This document shows, piece by piece, positions 1 to 15,000 of a stretch of 64,000 nucleotides of DNA. The notes under the pieces are model-generated. The model was not told where the DNA came from, ran no database searches, and was given only the letters and a program-made list of their open reading frames with translations. Source of the DNA: Paracentrotus lividus (Eukaryota; Echinodermata; Echinoidea; Camarodonta; Echinidae); assembly GCA_940671915.1 (NCBI GenBank), contig CALNVZ010002100.1, positions 12,405,188 to 12,469,187 of the forward strand, written 5' to 3'. The position numbers and the translations under genes were made by a program. The first letter of the stretch is position 1; each line of letters begins with the position of its first letter.

Positions 1-399
1 AAAAACGGTAAATAAAATATCATTTTTTTAAACCCTGACTGGAATAGAATGCTTGACTTCCTTACTTGGATTACTGTCATTAATATTATTTACCTATTCC
101 TTTAATCTAACCCAAAAAATAATGTTGTTAAATTGATTATATTAAGATAATCACCCTGGAAATTAATTGCCTCTAATTTCACAAAAACAAGTAACAGAAA
201 CACACAAAAGTTTATGCCCGTCTTATGGCTCTGGTATTATTATAATTATTTCTTCAAGCTAGATTTAATGTACCTTGCATCTCACTAAATATGAATCCAT
301 GACAAGTTTTAATTTGATTATTATTAGCAAACAAATGGTACACAACGTGACCCGCTGGGTGGGGGCGGTCATGATTCTGATTATTCTCTTTCATTTGCT

Positions 400-870
400 T
401 GAAATTAATGTTATTTTAGCATTATTATGCTCCAAAATGGTTCTGCAATAATTTTGCGAAAAAAACAAACAAAAACAAAACAAAACAAAAGAACAAACAA
501 ACAGCAAACAAAAGGTCGAAAAAACAAGGAAATACATAAGAAATCATAAAACAATGAAATACACAAGGAATTTAGTTCGATATAATTTTTTTTTCAAGTA
601 CAATGGTTAGGAATCCTATAAAGATTATGCAAACACAATATTAGCATTCCAGAAAGCTGTAGTTTCAATTAGAAACAAAAATTATGATTTTATGCAATGC
701 GTAAATTAGTATAATTAATTAATAAAAATAAATTATTATTATTTAGGAAAATTAACAGTGCTTTCTTTAGTTACATCACACACTACCATCGTGCAAATTT
801 TCAGCGCACTCGCGCGATCAACAGCCAAAGATCTTTATAGGGGCATCATGGCCCCCCTCTCTACCCGCCC
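400..870. repeat. Dispersed repeat, copy 1 (copy 2 at 13550-13965)
   Basis: The order GAAATACATAAGAAAT, GTTAGGAAT, ATTAGCATTC, TTAGTATAATTAATTAAT and CGCACTCGCGCGATC parallels 13620-13945. A GC-rich end (CCCCTCTCTACCCGCCCC) follows. Confidence 0.65.
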
Positions 871-1017
871 CTCCCCCAGTCTTGGACAGCTACCAAACAC
901 CCATTGACTCATTAGGGTTGAGTTCATAATTTTTTACCACAGCGGATATGTAATTGCTCAAATGTACATTTATTGTCATAATACATAATATATTCATTTT
1001 GCTGTTACAATTTGCCA

Positions 1018-1425
1018 TAGGTCACATCACGTGACCCACTAAAATGTCACACGTGACCCGGCATCACTATATAAAATAATAATAAAAAATGAAATTTCAG
1101 AGATGACTCCTATCCAGGGTATTTTTGTAACAGGTCCATAATGCATATCTCACGCAATAAGAACATTTCATCACTTTAAAACTCACAGGAATTTCAAAAT
1201 GAAATTGAACTTTCAAAATCATGCGTTCTGTGAGTCACACACGTGACCCACTTCTTTGACCTCTGACCTTAAACATGCATATTGTAATATCAAAAAATAT
1301 TTGCAAATGATGCCAACAAAATATATTAGCATGATATAACATAAAATCAGTATATTTTAAAATTGTTAGAGTTATAGCAATTAAAGTCAAGATTTTGCAT
1401 AATTTCGGTCACACACGTGACAAGA
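1018..1425. repeat. Cluster of GTCACACACGTGACCC-like motifs
   Basis: Copies or close variants lie near 1019, 1045, 1244 and 1408, with a partial one (ACAACGTGACCC) near 347. Each has the CACGTG core flanked by GTCA/TGAC. No gene is near. They may be subterminal motifs of a transposon whose ends are outside or unrecognised. Confidence 0.6.
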
Positions 1426-3650
1426 TGGTCCAGAACTGTCATTTCTTGTTGAAAAGGAAAGGCCCGTCGAGGCGTTTTAACCAGTTATAGTTACGTTCAT
1501 GTATGATTAATAATGGGATTCCTGATAGCCCATGATGAAGTTTTGATTAATGCTTTATTAGTTACATTGCTCAGTTGCAAATAAATCTGTATATTAATAC
1601 TGTACCAGTAGTATTAATGAAGAAATCTTATTTCAAACAACTCCTACTCTCCGATCGTTCATCTGTTTCCCTCCATCTCCTTTTTTTATCTTTCTTTTCC
1701 CAATTTTATCTGTCCTTTCATCACCCTTCCAGCTGCGGATCGGGCGTACAAGGCAATTTTCTTAGATATATGCTCAATGCAGTCCGATGCGAACTACCCC
1801 CCCCCAAAAAAAAAAAAAAAACAAACAACACACACAAACAAACAAACAACAAACAAACAAACAAAAACAAACAAAAACACTGGTACTTAAGTTTAAATAA
1901 ATTGAGAAATCAAAATTAGGAAAAAAAATAATCATTAAACATAATAAAACACAGTAAATATGGATTTTTGTCTTGCCAATTCAATTTATTGTAACGAGAC
2001 AAGGCAAATCTCATATTTAAAAAAAATCTTGGTCAACAAGCAGATCAAATACAGGTCTTTTAATACACACAAAAAAAATCACAAATATGGTATTATATTT
2101 TATCATATCTCGACTATACATAGGCACAATATCTCTATAAAGTAGATTAAAAATGACACACATAACATTTGGCTGATATTTCAAACATAGACATAAAATG
2201 AATATGAATAATTCAAATGGAACCATCTTTAGCATTTCAAGGAAAATTATGAACATTTTATGAAGATAAAACATAATGCTAACCCAAATAGTATTGTCTA
2301 AATAGGAGTACTTTTTATAAATAGATTTACAATAGCAAACAAATAGCAACCAATCTTGAGGCACGATGTCCAACCAAGTAAAGTAAAGACATACAAGTTA
2401 CAATGAAGATTGTTGTTGATATTGTGTTTACATGTGATTTCAGCCGACACACTTTAGTACTACTATTTAACCAGTACCTGTTATCAACTCTACACATGGA
2501 ATGTTTGGGGATACATTATTTTTTACATAGGAGAGTAGTAGAAGAAGTACTAAATTAGGAGGGGAAACAACAATTTCTAATCTTTGCAATTGAATACCTA
2601 TTCACCTGTGTACAAGTTTATGGAGATATTTGAATACATATGCCTGCAACTTCCATAATGTTTTCTTTCAATGGATAGTACATAAATTAAACATAATTAA
2701 ACCAGTAGAGGTCCAATAAATGAAAACATTGCTGTATTATAAATATGATGCATTATCAACATTTTCCTTCATTTAAACATGCTCAATATAATACCCGTGT
2801 TCTTAAAATGCTATGGGGACAAATAATACTTGAAAAAGCACCTCGTAAAAGTAATTAGAGCCCCTTTGAGAAATTTGCAGAGTTTTGTCCATAAACTCTT
2901 ATTTAAGGAAAGTTCATTTGCTGTTTAAAACATATTTTTAAAGATGCAAGTGCTTTTCAATGATTCACATTAAAATTTCACACATTGAATTTTGTTTTCA
3001 ATAATGTAAAAAGTCTTACTTTATCCAAAATTTAGTTTGGGGTTATTGTGTGTACTTCTTTCTATTCCAAGATTCCCATGAATACAGTTGTTGATTTGGT
3101 TAGACATGTAAATATCAATAACAACATAAAGCAACTGAAATGTAAATTATCTGAATTTTGTTTAATTATTGTCACCACACAAATTTATTATACTTGTATT
3201 CATAGATTACTATGCAGATAAGCAAGACTTTATGAATAATATAGGGTTGCAGGTAAGGATAATCTGAAGCTAGAAATATAAGCCATCTGTATATATCTTT
3301 GTCTCTATACATGGGAATTGATATGAATAGTACATACAAGGAAATATCACCTGTATATTTGATAATAAATATCATGCAAGTTTTACACTTCCTCATAATG
3401 CAAGCTACACATAAATCCTTGTTTAATTATTCATTTTACTTGGGATTTATAATTGCATTTATAAGCATTCACAATTTCAAAAGTTCATTAAAATGCAGTA
3501 CTGAGTCAATACGAAACTATTATGACATACAAAAGATTTTAGTGGAAAAGTAATTGAACTTCAAGTATAAAGACAATTGGAATACAAACGCACTTGAAAA
3601 GATATAGGGTAAAAATATTTTTGGATTTCAGACACATTTGAATACTAATA
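1426..3650. other. AT-rich intergenic DNA
   Basis: Only homopolymer and CAAA/ACAAAC tracts (1800-1880) and small random frames. The 114- and 118-residue frames here have no recognisable motif. Confidence 0.4.
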
Positions 3651-4927
3651 CAGAGATGCCACAGGGGTTCACTGAAATTTCCTGAACTTAGCGAAGCGAA
3701 GTGAGCGAAGCGAACGGAGCTCTCGCCCCCCCAAGCCGGGGGTCCAGGGGCCCGCTTTAGGGCCCCTGGCGGGGTCCAGGGGCTAGCTCCTGGATTTTAG
3801 CATTTTTAAACAGTTTAGAGACTGCATTTTTGACACATTTCCCCAATTTTTTTTGCAAAACAAAAACAAATAAATCACAATGAATAAAAGTCTTACATGT
3901 TGTGTAAAAAAAACCAAACAAATTTTTACAAAATAAACCCATATTCACCTAAATATTAATCCTAATCCTAATCTTAATCCAAACGAAACCTTCAAACTGA
4001 AGGAAAGAATTAATATTTAACGTTAAATCAAGGTTCAGGTTAGGAAGTTTAAACTTTAAATTTTAGTCACACACAGATCTGGCTGCCAACCTTTACTTCT
4101 TTAGAAGTAGAAATTAGTAATCTTGGAGCTCAAAATTCGTAATTTTGAGAGAAAAATCGTAATTTCTTACGCGGTAAGAATTTCCTAAAAAAATTGCAAA
4201 AAATCGGCACGCATCCTTGCCCTAGGGCCTAGGTACACAAAACTTAGCGATATTTTGCTTTGTTGCTAGCATATCTGGCAGCTCAATATTTGGCTGATTT
4301 TATGCATTTTTGGATAGGCTATCGTATGAACCACCATCATGTTCGGACGAAAGAAAAAAATCCTTATTTTCTTACGCGGTAAAATTTTCCTTGAAAAAAA
4401 TCGGGCGAACAAACCTTGCAATGATGAGCATGTTTTCACCTTTAGAAGATGGTATGATACAAGGCCATTAAGTCTATTTCTTCTTTCTTTTTTTTGAAGC
4501 TAAAGTTGCCATGTTGATCTCAATCAAATTCCCATGCGATAGCTTTTTAGATCCAGGTATAATCCAAGTTTAATCCAGCTAAAAAATCCAGGGTAGTTTG
4601 TTGTTATTGTCTCACGCACACATGTTCAGGCGCGCGCGCAGCCGCCTGCATGCGATATGCACCCAGCGCGAGCGCAGCTAACCACCGCCGAAAGCTAGGG
4701 CGAGTAGCCGAGCGGGGAGTCGATGGTTTCGCTCCTCCATCCAGCAATGCAAGCGCAGCATGGTTGTGCGCGCGCATTCGGCCCCCCGCTGGCACTAGTG
4801 CGCCGCTTGTATGCAAAGATCATGCACTCAATGATCGTATTGCATACAATCCGGAAATTTCCGGAATTTTCGCCCGCCTTTTGAAATTTCCGGATTTCCG
4901 GAAATTTCCGGAAAAGTGGCATCTCTG
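3651..4927. mobile_element. hAT-like non-autonomous DNA transposon, 1277 bp
   Basis: The ends are perfect 12 bp inverted repeats, CAGAGATGCCAC and GTGGCATCTCTG. They are flanked by the direct repeat CTAATA at 3645-3650 and 4928-4933. The CAG start fits the hAT superfamily, though the duplication is 6 bp, as in hAT5/hAT6-type groups, rather than 8. Inside are a GCGAAGCGAA repeat near 3690, a GC-rich part at 4620-4810 and an AATTTCCGGAA-rich right end. No transposase was seen. Confidence 0.75.
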
Positions 4928-6036
4928 CTAATATAAATATGCGTTTAACACTGAATACTTGAAGTATGTTACAACAATTTGGCTGCTAACTTCAGACTTA
5001 GAATAAGCTTTAACATTAGGACAGGTTTAGGCTGCATTTTATTTTTTTTTTTAAAACTAGGCCACCTTTTATGAATAGCAATATGATTCAGTTGGCATTT
5101 TAAATTTAGGATGGGATTAGTCAGGGCTTAGTCAGGCCAAGGTTTAGATTTATTGGATTAACTTAAGCAGCTTTCATGAATACAGGCCCAAGTGATCTTA
5201 ATCGGAATTGTAATAGTGCTAATAGTTTCAACATTTTGGCTTTGTATGATATTGAAGTAAAGGATATAAATCAAAACATTTGCATACCATAAATATATCT
5301 TGGGCCTAAATTCTGGAATTTATGAAAATGCTAAAACCATGTACTTGGGGATTTTGTGGAGACGTCAAAATAAACAAAAGTAAAATAGTTTAGCTGAATT
5401 AAATGAACTGTGCACCTAGTGACAATGCATTTATGCAGGTGGATGGAAAACAAACACACAACCCTCCATGACAATATTCTATCTGCTTTTGAATTATATA
5501 TCTGATATATTCTATTCATATAATACCATAATACCATCTAGATTTAGAACAATATATTAAATTTCATAATTGGTAAACATCTGATATCACTACCATAGAT
5601 CTACTGTGAAAGGTGGGGTCCTGTATTTGCACCCAAAGCTTGACAGTATTAACATCATATTCAGATCAAACAAACCAATACTTATCACTGAAGCAGTGAC
5701 ATTTTTTTTTTTTTTTTTTTGACAAAGCAGTTGAAACATTGGTCCATATTTGCAGCTTAGCCAAGGAAATATCAAGTGGTATCATGGATTGACCAAAAGA
5801 TCTAATGTGAACTGTCCCATGAGCATTACTGTTCTTCTCAATGTGAACAACTCCAGTCAAACCATGAACTTTCTCACAGTCACTTCAGGATGAAACTAAC
5901 CATCAATGATTTTACACATATTGTCCATCACACTCTTTCCATGATATAACACTCTTAATAAGAATGAATCCATACTTCTCTTCCTTCCCACTTTACCATT
6001 TTATAAATGCTTGGACATAGCTCATGGATTACAGTT
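4928..6036 (-). other. Probable 3' untranslated region of NEK4 and flank
   Basis: It follows the NEK4 stop codon at 6037. TTTATT near 5149 would be AATAAA on the minus strand. A possible decayed MITE end (TTCATGAATACAGGCCCA) lies near 5173. No other gene. Confidence 0.35.
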
Positions 6037-9000
6037 TCATCCAAACACGGTCTCTTCACAGAATTTGAGCTGCCATATTTTCCCTGCGTAGATGTCGAAT
6101 TTCTCTCTCCCCATCAGCTGCATCAAATGGGCCTGGAACAAAACAGAAAAGTACAGAAAATTCTAAAAATATGATAAACATATTAATAATGTTTCTTTGA
6201 CTGCACTCATTATCCAATGACACCATTGAGGCAAATGTAGACAGTATTGAAGTTCTCACTCAGAGGAATGTACTAGAAGCTACAGTCACAAATGTTGTAC
6301 AAACCTTGGAGCTCACTTTCTTTCGCTTTCTCACAATGTTCTTAGACCTTCATATGATCGTCTTTAATACAAAAAATGAAAAAATCCGGGACATGACCAT
6401 CGACCAATCTTCAAATGACTAAGTCTGAGAACAGTCTACGAATGGTGGTTCTGTATGGCCTTCTTAAGAATCTGTCGAAATATTCTGAAGAAAACCAATC
6501 CGTAGTACAATCTCTATATCAATTCAATAAAGAAATGCTGAAGCACACTAGACCTCGTCAATCTTGAAAAAATGATGAAAGGGTCCTGACATCAACATAT
6601 TGTAGAGTAGAAAGTGAATGACGGAGGCTTACTAATAAGGCAGAGGTCTTGCTCCTAATTCTTGATATTATACAGGAAACATAATCCTGTAGACACACTA
6701 TAACTAGACCCATGTACCCAAAAGTCAGGCCTTCAAGTCAGCTTGAATGAAAAAGTAGGAGAAAAGTAGGAGCAAAATTTTCAAAAAGTAGGATAAAGTA
6801 GGATTTAATCTTTTAAAAAGTAAGATAAAAGTAGGATTTAATCTAAAAAAGAAGGAGAAAAGTAGGATTTCATCTATATGACAAGGGCCGAATATACACA
6901 TATAAGATGCGAAAAAAACACTTGTGATAGAATTTTCAGTCAAGTATAATATTTGTTTGGAAAGTTAGAGTAGTCTTTAAAGGTTGCTCCTAAGAGTATT
7001 ATATGTACTATCATTATGGTCATCACCTGTTTATTAATTGAAATCCTATATGTCCTAATAACAGTTCTGGGATCGTATTGAAGCGTTTTTGTGTGTAGGA
7101 TAAGTTCAATAAGGTACATGTAGATTTAAAAAATGCTCACGAAATTAATTCCATTCTCAATGATAACACCTGAGGAATAGAATATACTATATGTACATTG
7201 CGCAGAGTATACATGTGGCACTGTTCCTTTTTTAATAGATCCAGATCCATTATATCCAAAGTCAAGGCAGTAGGCCTACATCATATACCCCTCCCCCCAC
7301 CTCAATGATGGAATACATACTAGATAAATGTTTAGATGAAAGTCCCTACCTTTTATTTTAGATTGAATCTGAGATTATACTTGAGGATACCCACTGCCTA
7401 AAAGGATATCAAACTGATGCTGTTAACAAACAGTGATCCAATGTATGAACTATACTAATCAACATTTCTCTTTTTTTACAGCATAAACAGACAGGGCTTG
7501 CTCTATCCAAACCGTTTAATATCAAGAAGCTATTGAATACATTGCTAATGCTCTCAAAAAACAGAGCTGCACTTTCATCATGGGATCTTTCAATTTCCTT
7601 GTGATTTTTCTGTATCACTCATTTCTTTCCATGAGACTTTCAGTCTGCGCTTTCCTCAGTAGCCATGCAGAAATCTTGAACAAATTATTGATTGTCTGCT
7701 TAATGCATGCTATTCACTCTTTTCACAGTGAGGTTAAGGAGTCAGCCAGTAACTTTGTAGGTTGTACATGTATGTGTTGAAGGAAATTTATTTCATGGAG
7801 ACCAAGATGCTACTGGGTTTCAGCAATTTTCCTTCCTGCAAGCGGATGTCTTCAGATATTATAGAAGATATCCAGAATTACAGTCTGTTCATCACCATCT
7901 CCAAGCTAACGCATGAACTTTGGAGGCATTATAGATGTAGATACATGTAGGTTAGAAAGGATGAATAGCACCATGCCAGTCAATTCCATCTCAGCGAGAT
8001 ATCGGTTTAAATAATTCCAGAATGTTTTGCTAAATTTGGTCCATCTGAGCCAAGACTGACAAGCTGTTTTAGTGGTAACTGGTAAACCTTTCTTCTACAA
8101 TGCATCAGGTATTGCTTGTCCCAAATTTCTGTTCTTGTACATGGCAAAACATCAAAGCTTTGAGGTATCTCACATAATTTTGAATCATCTCTGGTAAACA
8201 TTATTGGATTTAAACTGATTCTGGTTCTTTGCATTCCCAATCTCACCTGCTTTCATTAGTTGGGTCTAAGGCCATCAGAAACTAAAGAAAACTAGGACCT
8301 CGTAGAATCCATGGTTTAACTCATTGAGGAAGACATTGCATGAAATACTTTGGAGTGCCGTTGCATAATGCAAAGCTGAGATAACTTTAAATAACCTTCA
8401 ATGAAAAGAGAATTTTGTTTTTAGATTATCACACTTTCTCAGGGGTGCTTGGCATCGAGCCACAGGTTCTATAATTATGTACATGACTGAGGATGTTTTC
8501 TGTTCACTAGGTACATGTAGTACAAAGTGTTTATTTTCTAATTTCCAATAAATATTGCATTTGCAAGATCACAATGCTTCTTTCTGTTTGCATGCCTATG
8601 ACTTGAAATAAACCTGATTTACCGACTCTGGATACCATAGAAATTGTATACAGTCTCTGCCACTGGAGTTCAAGCTTGTAACCTAACATCATTTTCTTGG
8701 ATTGTTTTTGTTTGTTTTTTTTTTTGGAAAGAGGCATTGCATGTTTATTTATGGTGTAAAAAAGAGATGCATCAATTGATAAAGTCCTAATTCAATGGAT
8801 CACTATTCTTTTTGCATTTGAAAAGCATGTCCCACAAAAAAATGTTTTTTAATAATTTTTATGTTTGATTAACGTATCATGTATCATTAAAAACATAATA
8901 CCAATTTTCTTAAACCTTCAACTTTTCTTCTTTTTTTTAAAAGTATGTACCAGCAAGTTGTGGGCCCAAATTCGAAAAAAAGAGGAATAAAATAAGAGTG

Positions 9001-12000
9001 AATGAAGACGTAATTGGACTACATACTTTATTCAATGTAATAACGAAACTTGGATTGAGAGGTTTTCTGACGAGTGCTGAAAGAAGGCTCATATTAATGT
9101 GTTCAATGGACCATATCGCATACAATTTAGGCCAGTTGTATAAAATAAATACAAGTTTACGATTATAAAATTATATACAATATCAATATGATTTGCTAAT
9201 TTTCAAATTATACCCATTTAAAGTGCCATTTGCATTTTCTGTGGCACACGGTGTAGTAATTTGAAAAGTAAAAAGGAAAATAGTCATACTCCACAATTGT
9301 AGATTACTGCATGCATATGGATCTGGAACTAGTCAAAGGATGCAAACAAGGCCAAAGCTGAGCTGGCACTCTAAACAATGTAAGGCGCATATATTTCTCT
9401 CAGTTGTCATAATTGAAAATTTTTCAATCTACAATCTGAGCTCAGTTCCCAACATCAGAAACAGCTTTAACATTAGGTGATTCCATTCAATCTATCACAA
9501 TGGTAGTTACAGTACTCTGTGTCTAATAAAAACCTGTAGAGACTCATACTCCGAACAAACATTTAAAAAGACTGAAAATTCTGTCTCCAGCTTTGTATTT
9601 TGCCTTTAATTTGAGTAGATCTTCAGTTCATGTACATGTATCTCTCTGAACTAAAGACAAAATAACCTATTTAACACATTTAATGCACTTTCCCCTGTAT
9701 TAATATATGCACAGCTACTCATGTCATGATGCTGTGACTGGTTGTGCCATAATGTGTAGGGAAACAGTGGATAGGTTATGAATAGGGATGCTTCATGTAC
9801 ATGAGCAGACCCAAACATATCCCAAATACATTAATTCTAATAATAAAACAAGTGACAGGATTTTTGGTTTCATATCAAACCTATGGCTAAGCCTATGATT
9901 TTTTTTTTCTTCACTTTTTCAAAAAAGTAGTTAAAAAGTAGGAAAAGTAGGAGATTTCAAAGAAAAAGTAGGATAAGTAGGAGGTTGACAAAAAAGTAGT
10001 GAAAAAGTAGGAAAAGTAGGAGCGCTTGAAGGCCTGAAAAGTGTAAAAATTCAGTTAATCTATGTTCAGAACAGACACCAGAAAAACATGGCATGAAAAA
10101 CCACAACACCACAAGACAATTCATAGTGAATATTTCCAAGGAAAACCCCCAGCACACAAAAGCTGAAGTGAAACCAATCAAGAAATTCCACAAATGCAGA
10201 TAAATTAAAAATGGTTGAGCATTGCTTACGAGAAATTGAGGGAGAAAAAGCAGATTCAATACACAACCACAACAACTGGAAAAGAAGAACCCCAAACAAG
10301 AGAGACCCCAACACATTTGTTACCCTCTCATGAGGGAATCAGTAATTACTGCAGCACCACAATTGGAAAAACTAATTTATCAGCATTTTTCACTCAATTT
10401 TTATGAACAAGTCAGAATCAGACACCAACACCTTGCAAAAACAAATTTGTTATAACTAACCTCACAGACATCTCTATCCTTCTGATAAAGCATTTCAATT
10501 TGAATCGACAGTTTAAAAAAAAATCAGTAATGTTTCATTTTTATAAAGTTTGAAAAAAATACACTCATTTTCAATTCTTTACCACTCCTGACGTCAAAAG
10601 TACTAGTACTGGTAATATGTAGCATGACAACATATGCCTCTCCCTTCATATTTAGCCCATTTGAACCCAAAATATTTTATGAAGATTGATTCTGCTCCCC
10701 CCCCCTTGCATACAACTTTAACCGAACACTAATATATCACTACTTGCATTATAGAGTTTGCAAAGAGTTTTGATTAATAGAAGTTACATTAAATATTGTG
10801 GAGTGGGGCTCATTTTTATTGGACTTGCAATGATATTCAATTCTTTGACCTATGACCTACCTCTGTGTCTTCATCATCATCCTTCTCTAAGATCTCATAG
10901 GCCTGTGTGAGGAGTTCAATACCTATGCCAGCCATGATGTCCTTCCTCAGCATGGCGATCCGATCCATTAGACGTCCAGATGTTGTCATGGTTGCATTGC
11001 CTGATAAGGAGATAAAAGCATGCTATTTTTTATAACATAATTGTATTTTCATTAGAAGAAACTAAAAATTTTACCTGAAATATTCAATTTCAGATGACTA
11101 CTGTTGATAATGTCAGCCATCAATGTCTTTGTATGTAAACCAAGCCAAAATAGAAAATAAAGGACATAAATAGAAGGCGCCTACTGTATAAAGAGACTAA
11201 AAAAATGTCAATGTATCCCAGCAATTTTCCAATACGGCTCTCAAAAAATATTTAGTATGCATAATTTAAAAACTTTGATTTTCAAAAGAACAGGCTTGAA
11301 TTGTATTGGGCAGCTGTGAGTTAATATTAGACAAGACCACTTCATCTTCAAAGGTAAAAAATCATTTTCTTATTGAAACTGCTTATTTATCAAACCTTAA
11401 AATGGTACACATGAACTTACCTAAACCTTTGGGTGCTCTAGGGGCTGCTGGCTCAATGGCTATGTCTTGAGTTCCATTCAGATCAGTTCCAGGTTCAGTC
11501 CTCGCGGAGGGTGGTGGGCTTGGTTCTTCTGGTGAATCAGGGGACTCTCGACCAAAGTCTCCAGCTTCATCTACCACCTTCTTGTTCTTGTTCTTCTCGA
11601 TCATCAGTGTCGTTGCAAGGAGATTTGAGAACTCTTCCATTTCATCACCATCTCTGTAACATGACCAATAGGGAAGAAGATGGAATTCAAAACATACCTT
11701 GTAATATTATTTACCTTTATCAGGTAAAGCCTTACGTGACTGAAATTAAAAGTACTACAGTATTCAATGATAATATCTACAATTTAATGTTTCTTTAATT
11801 CTTTTAAGGTTCAAGTCCTTGGAGCAGGGTTTAAAGGTGAAGGTCTACCAGCAGCTGGACCAAATGGAGGCCCTTCATGTGGGGAACACGTACTCAAATG
11901 GGGAAATTGTCACCACCACAGCAATATTTCAAGACCAGGCAGCAATGTGCCGCTCCATCTTATAGAGAGACAATAGGATGGAGATGGAGGAAGATGAACC

Positions 12001-15000
12001 ACCCACCATGAGGGGCCCTACAAAGAAGCGCTGTGCCCTAGCTCTGGGAGAAATACTGAACAAAAATTCAGTACTGTATTCGCTGTTATTTTCGCGAGGG
12101 TAATTTTCCATGATGAGCGGCCACAAAACATGTTTGGTGGTTCTTATATATTCGGCTACAAGAATGTGAGCACGCAATTAAAATATGCTTATGAAGTTCT
12201 GTTCATATAATCGCATGTTTTTAAATTCACGCCTGCTGATCTCCGTTCAATATCCGTGAAAATTAATGTATCGCGAATATTTCCACGAGTATTTCCACGA
12301 GTACAATAAATTTTTACATTAAGAGTCGTTGACTGAGTAGAAATATAATAACATACATGGGCTCCAAGGTTCCAATGTTCCTATTTTACCTCTTCTTTCC
12401 TTTCTTTTCCCTATCATTCCACATCATTTGTTGATAGCAAGTAGGACATCAGCTCTGTACTCATTAAAGCCAATATGAACCACCATCGCTGTATAGCATT
12501 ATCTCAAATCCTCCACTTTTCTATCTGTCAAGTTTCCTAACCAAGAATGCATTATTTTAATCAGTGTAATCTTATAATATAGGCTCACATTATGTAACCA
12601 GTTGGCAAAACAACTTGTACTTTTTTCTCAATACATTTTTAGTTTGCCCAGATATTAATAAAATTATACGCAGAAATATACCCTATGATTTTAATCTGTT
12701 GGAGATGAGCTGATTTGGCTTTAACACACACATGTCCCACACACCTGAGCCCAAATATCGGGCTCAGTCCTCAATAGGTTAATAGTTATCTCTTCGGGAA
12801 TATTTACAAGATTAGCTTTTATAAAAGAAGGGCTATGAGAGCCCCACTGAGGTCAGTTTGGGCTTTGAAATAAATGGACACATTTCCAGCTCTTGACAGA
12901 TAAAATAGTGTTACTTCGTCGCTTATATCCGAAAGAATATCTACGGCACATACCCCTTCTTTTTGGCCGAGCTTTTGCTCTCTTCTTCCTCATCCTCATC
13001 TGATATCGTTGAGTCGGTATCTCTGCTCTCTGTGCGAGCATGGCGGCTTGGTCTTCCTTCCCGTGAGTGGGATGCAGAGGCAGATGATGATGATGAGGAG
13101 GAATCCTGCATGGATGGAGATAAAAGTTGTGGAATTATAATAATTATAATAATACAGTTTGTACAGACATCATTTAACCAGCCTACTCTGTTAACCCTAA
13201 AAGGGCCAGGGGAGCTGGGCCTAATCAGCCCCCCTCGACATTTCGCGCGGTCATGTCGCTGAAAAAAAATTTTGCGCTCCGCGCATTTATGACTTTTTTC
13301 TCTAACATCTTACGCAACTTTTTAAACTATTTTGAAGAAAATTGAGCATACGGTTCGGAAGTTGCGCAACATTACACCAAGATTACTTGGTGTACCATGA
13401 AACCTTCAAAGATTATCTTCAAAGATTATCAACATATTATGTAATGCAGCGCAGACTCACAAAAACCGGAGATTTTCTGTATTTGTGTACAAAACATATG
13501 GGAAATGGCTTTTCATGCTAAAATCACATTTCTTTATTTAAATATGGTCATTAGCCATTATTTTAATTGATATTGCTCTAATCATTAGAGATAATCAATG
13601 ACCGTAGTATTCCAAACAAAAAAACAATGAAATACATAAGTCGAAAAACAAAGAAATACATAAGAAATTCCCAAACAATAAAATACATAAGAAATTGAAT
13701 TAGATACCGGGATTTTTTCGCGTACAATTGTTAGGAATGCTACAAAGAATATTTACATCAAGAATTAGCATTCTAGGACCATTATTTAATGATTTACAGC
13801 AAAAAGTATGATTTCATGCATAAATTAGCATAATTAATTAATATAAATTAAAAAGACATTATTTTGGAAAAATGAACTATACAATCTTGTAGATTACATC
13901 GCACACTACTATTTTGCAAATTTTCGCGGCGATCGCGTGATCGGCAGGCCCGAGATGATCATCCACCCCACAAATCCTTCCCCTTAAGGCTATTAAACCC
14001 TCCCTATAAATTTAGATAAAAATGCCATGTGGTGTTCCAATACATATGCTATGCATTACTCTCACAACCGACCATATCACTTTAACAGATAGGTGCTGGT
14101 CCCAACTTTGCCAGATAAGCGAGGTCGCAGTGTAATGTGATTTGTATTACGCCAAATCTACTCTGTAGAATGCTCAAGGTACACATACTATGAATACCTG
14201 GCTTAGCTGGGCTACCCTAGTCCTACCCTACAACCATCAAAGATCAATAAATTAACTAAGAGCCTCAAAAAGATTTTTTTCTTTGGAACCAGTGACTAGG
14301 GACCATATTCATAAAACCTAAATAAGTCTACTAGGCAACTACAGTCCACAGACTCTCAGTGCATTTTAGTTGCATAGTGTAGACTATTAAGGTTTTATTA
14401 ATATGGCCCCCAAAACCCCCGGAAATAATAAAAATGGCAAATTATTGAACCTTAAATGACTTACTTAAGGGTAAAGCCTGTGGTCTGTTGCGTGCCGACC
14501 CCAGTGCGGAATTATACACCAGATGAACAAATCCTCTCATATCAAGTCAATTAGGGGATCAGTATATCCGGCATATAATCCTGCGGGCATTACTTCTTAG
14601 TAAGTCGTCTTACCTTTAATGAGCTAGGATCTGATTTGGTGTGTGATACAGGTTTCCTCGGATGATTACTATCTGTCTCATCATGACTACGAGAGACTGC
14701 ATCAGAACTTCTCCTTACTGAATATCAAACAAAGCAAGATTAAGATACATGAATACAGTGAAAAAATGTAGAATTTACACAGTCACGCCTGCCAAAGTTG
14801 AACTCGCATAAGTAAAATAATGAAAGGTCTTTTCAAGTCACATTCTTTTTATATTCTATTGTTTCATATTGTTAGTGTTTGTATGCTGATCATCTACTTT
14901 TGCTCTGTCTTATATCAATAATATTGATTCTTTCTTTGGCTTTTGGTTTCCTTTTATTGTATATGAAAAGGGGTGAGCCTTTGCCAAGTTTTCACACCCT

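Noticed and set aside
10215-10406. Small plus-strand frame with [14 protein letters not shown]
   Set aside because: No homology, no splice context, inside a NEK4 intron.
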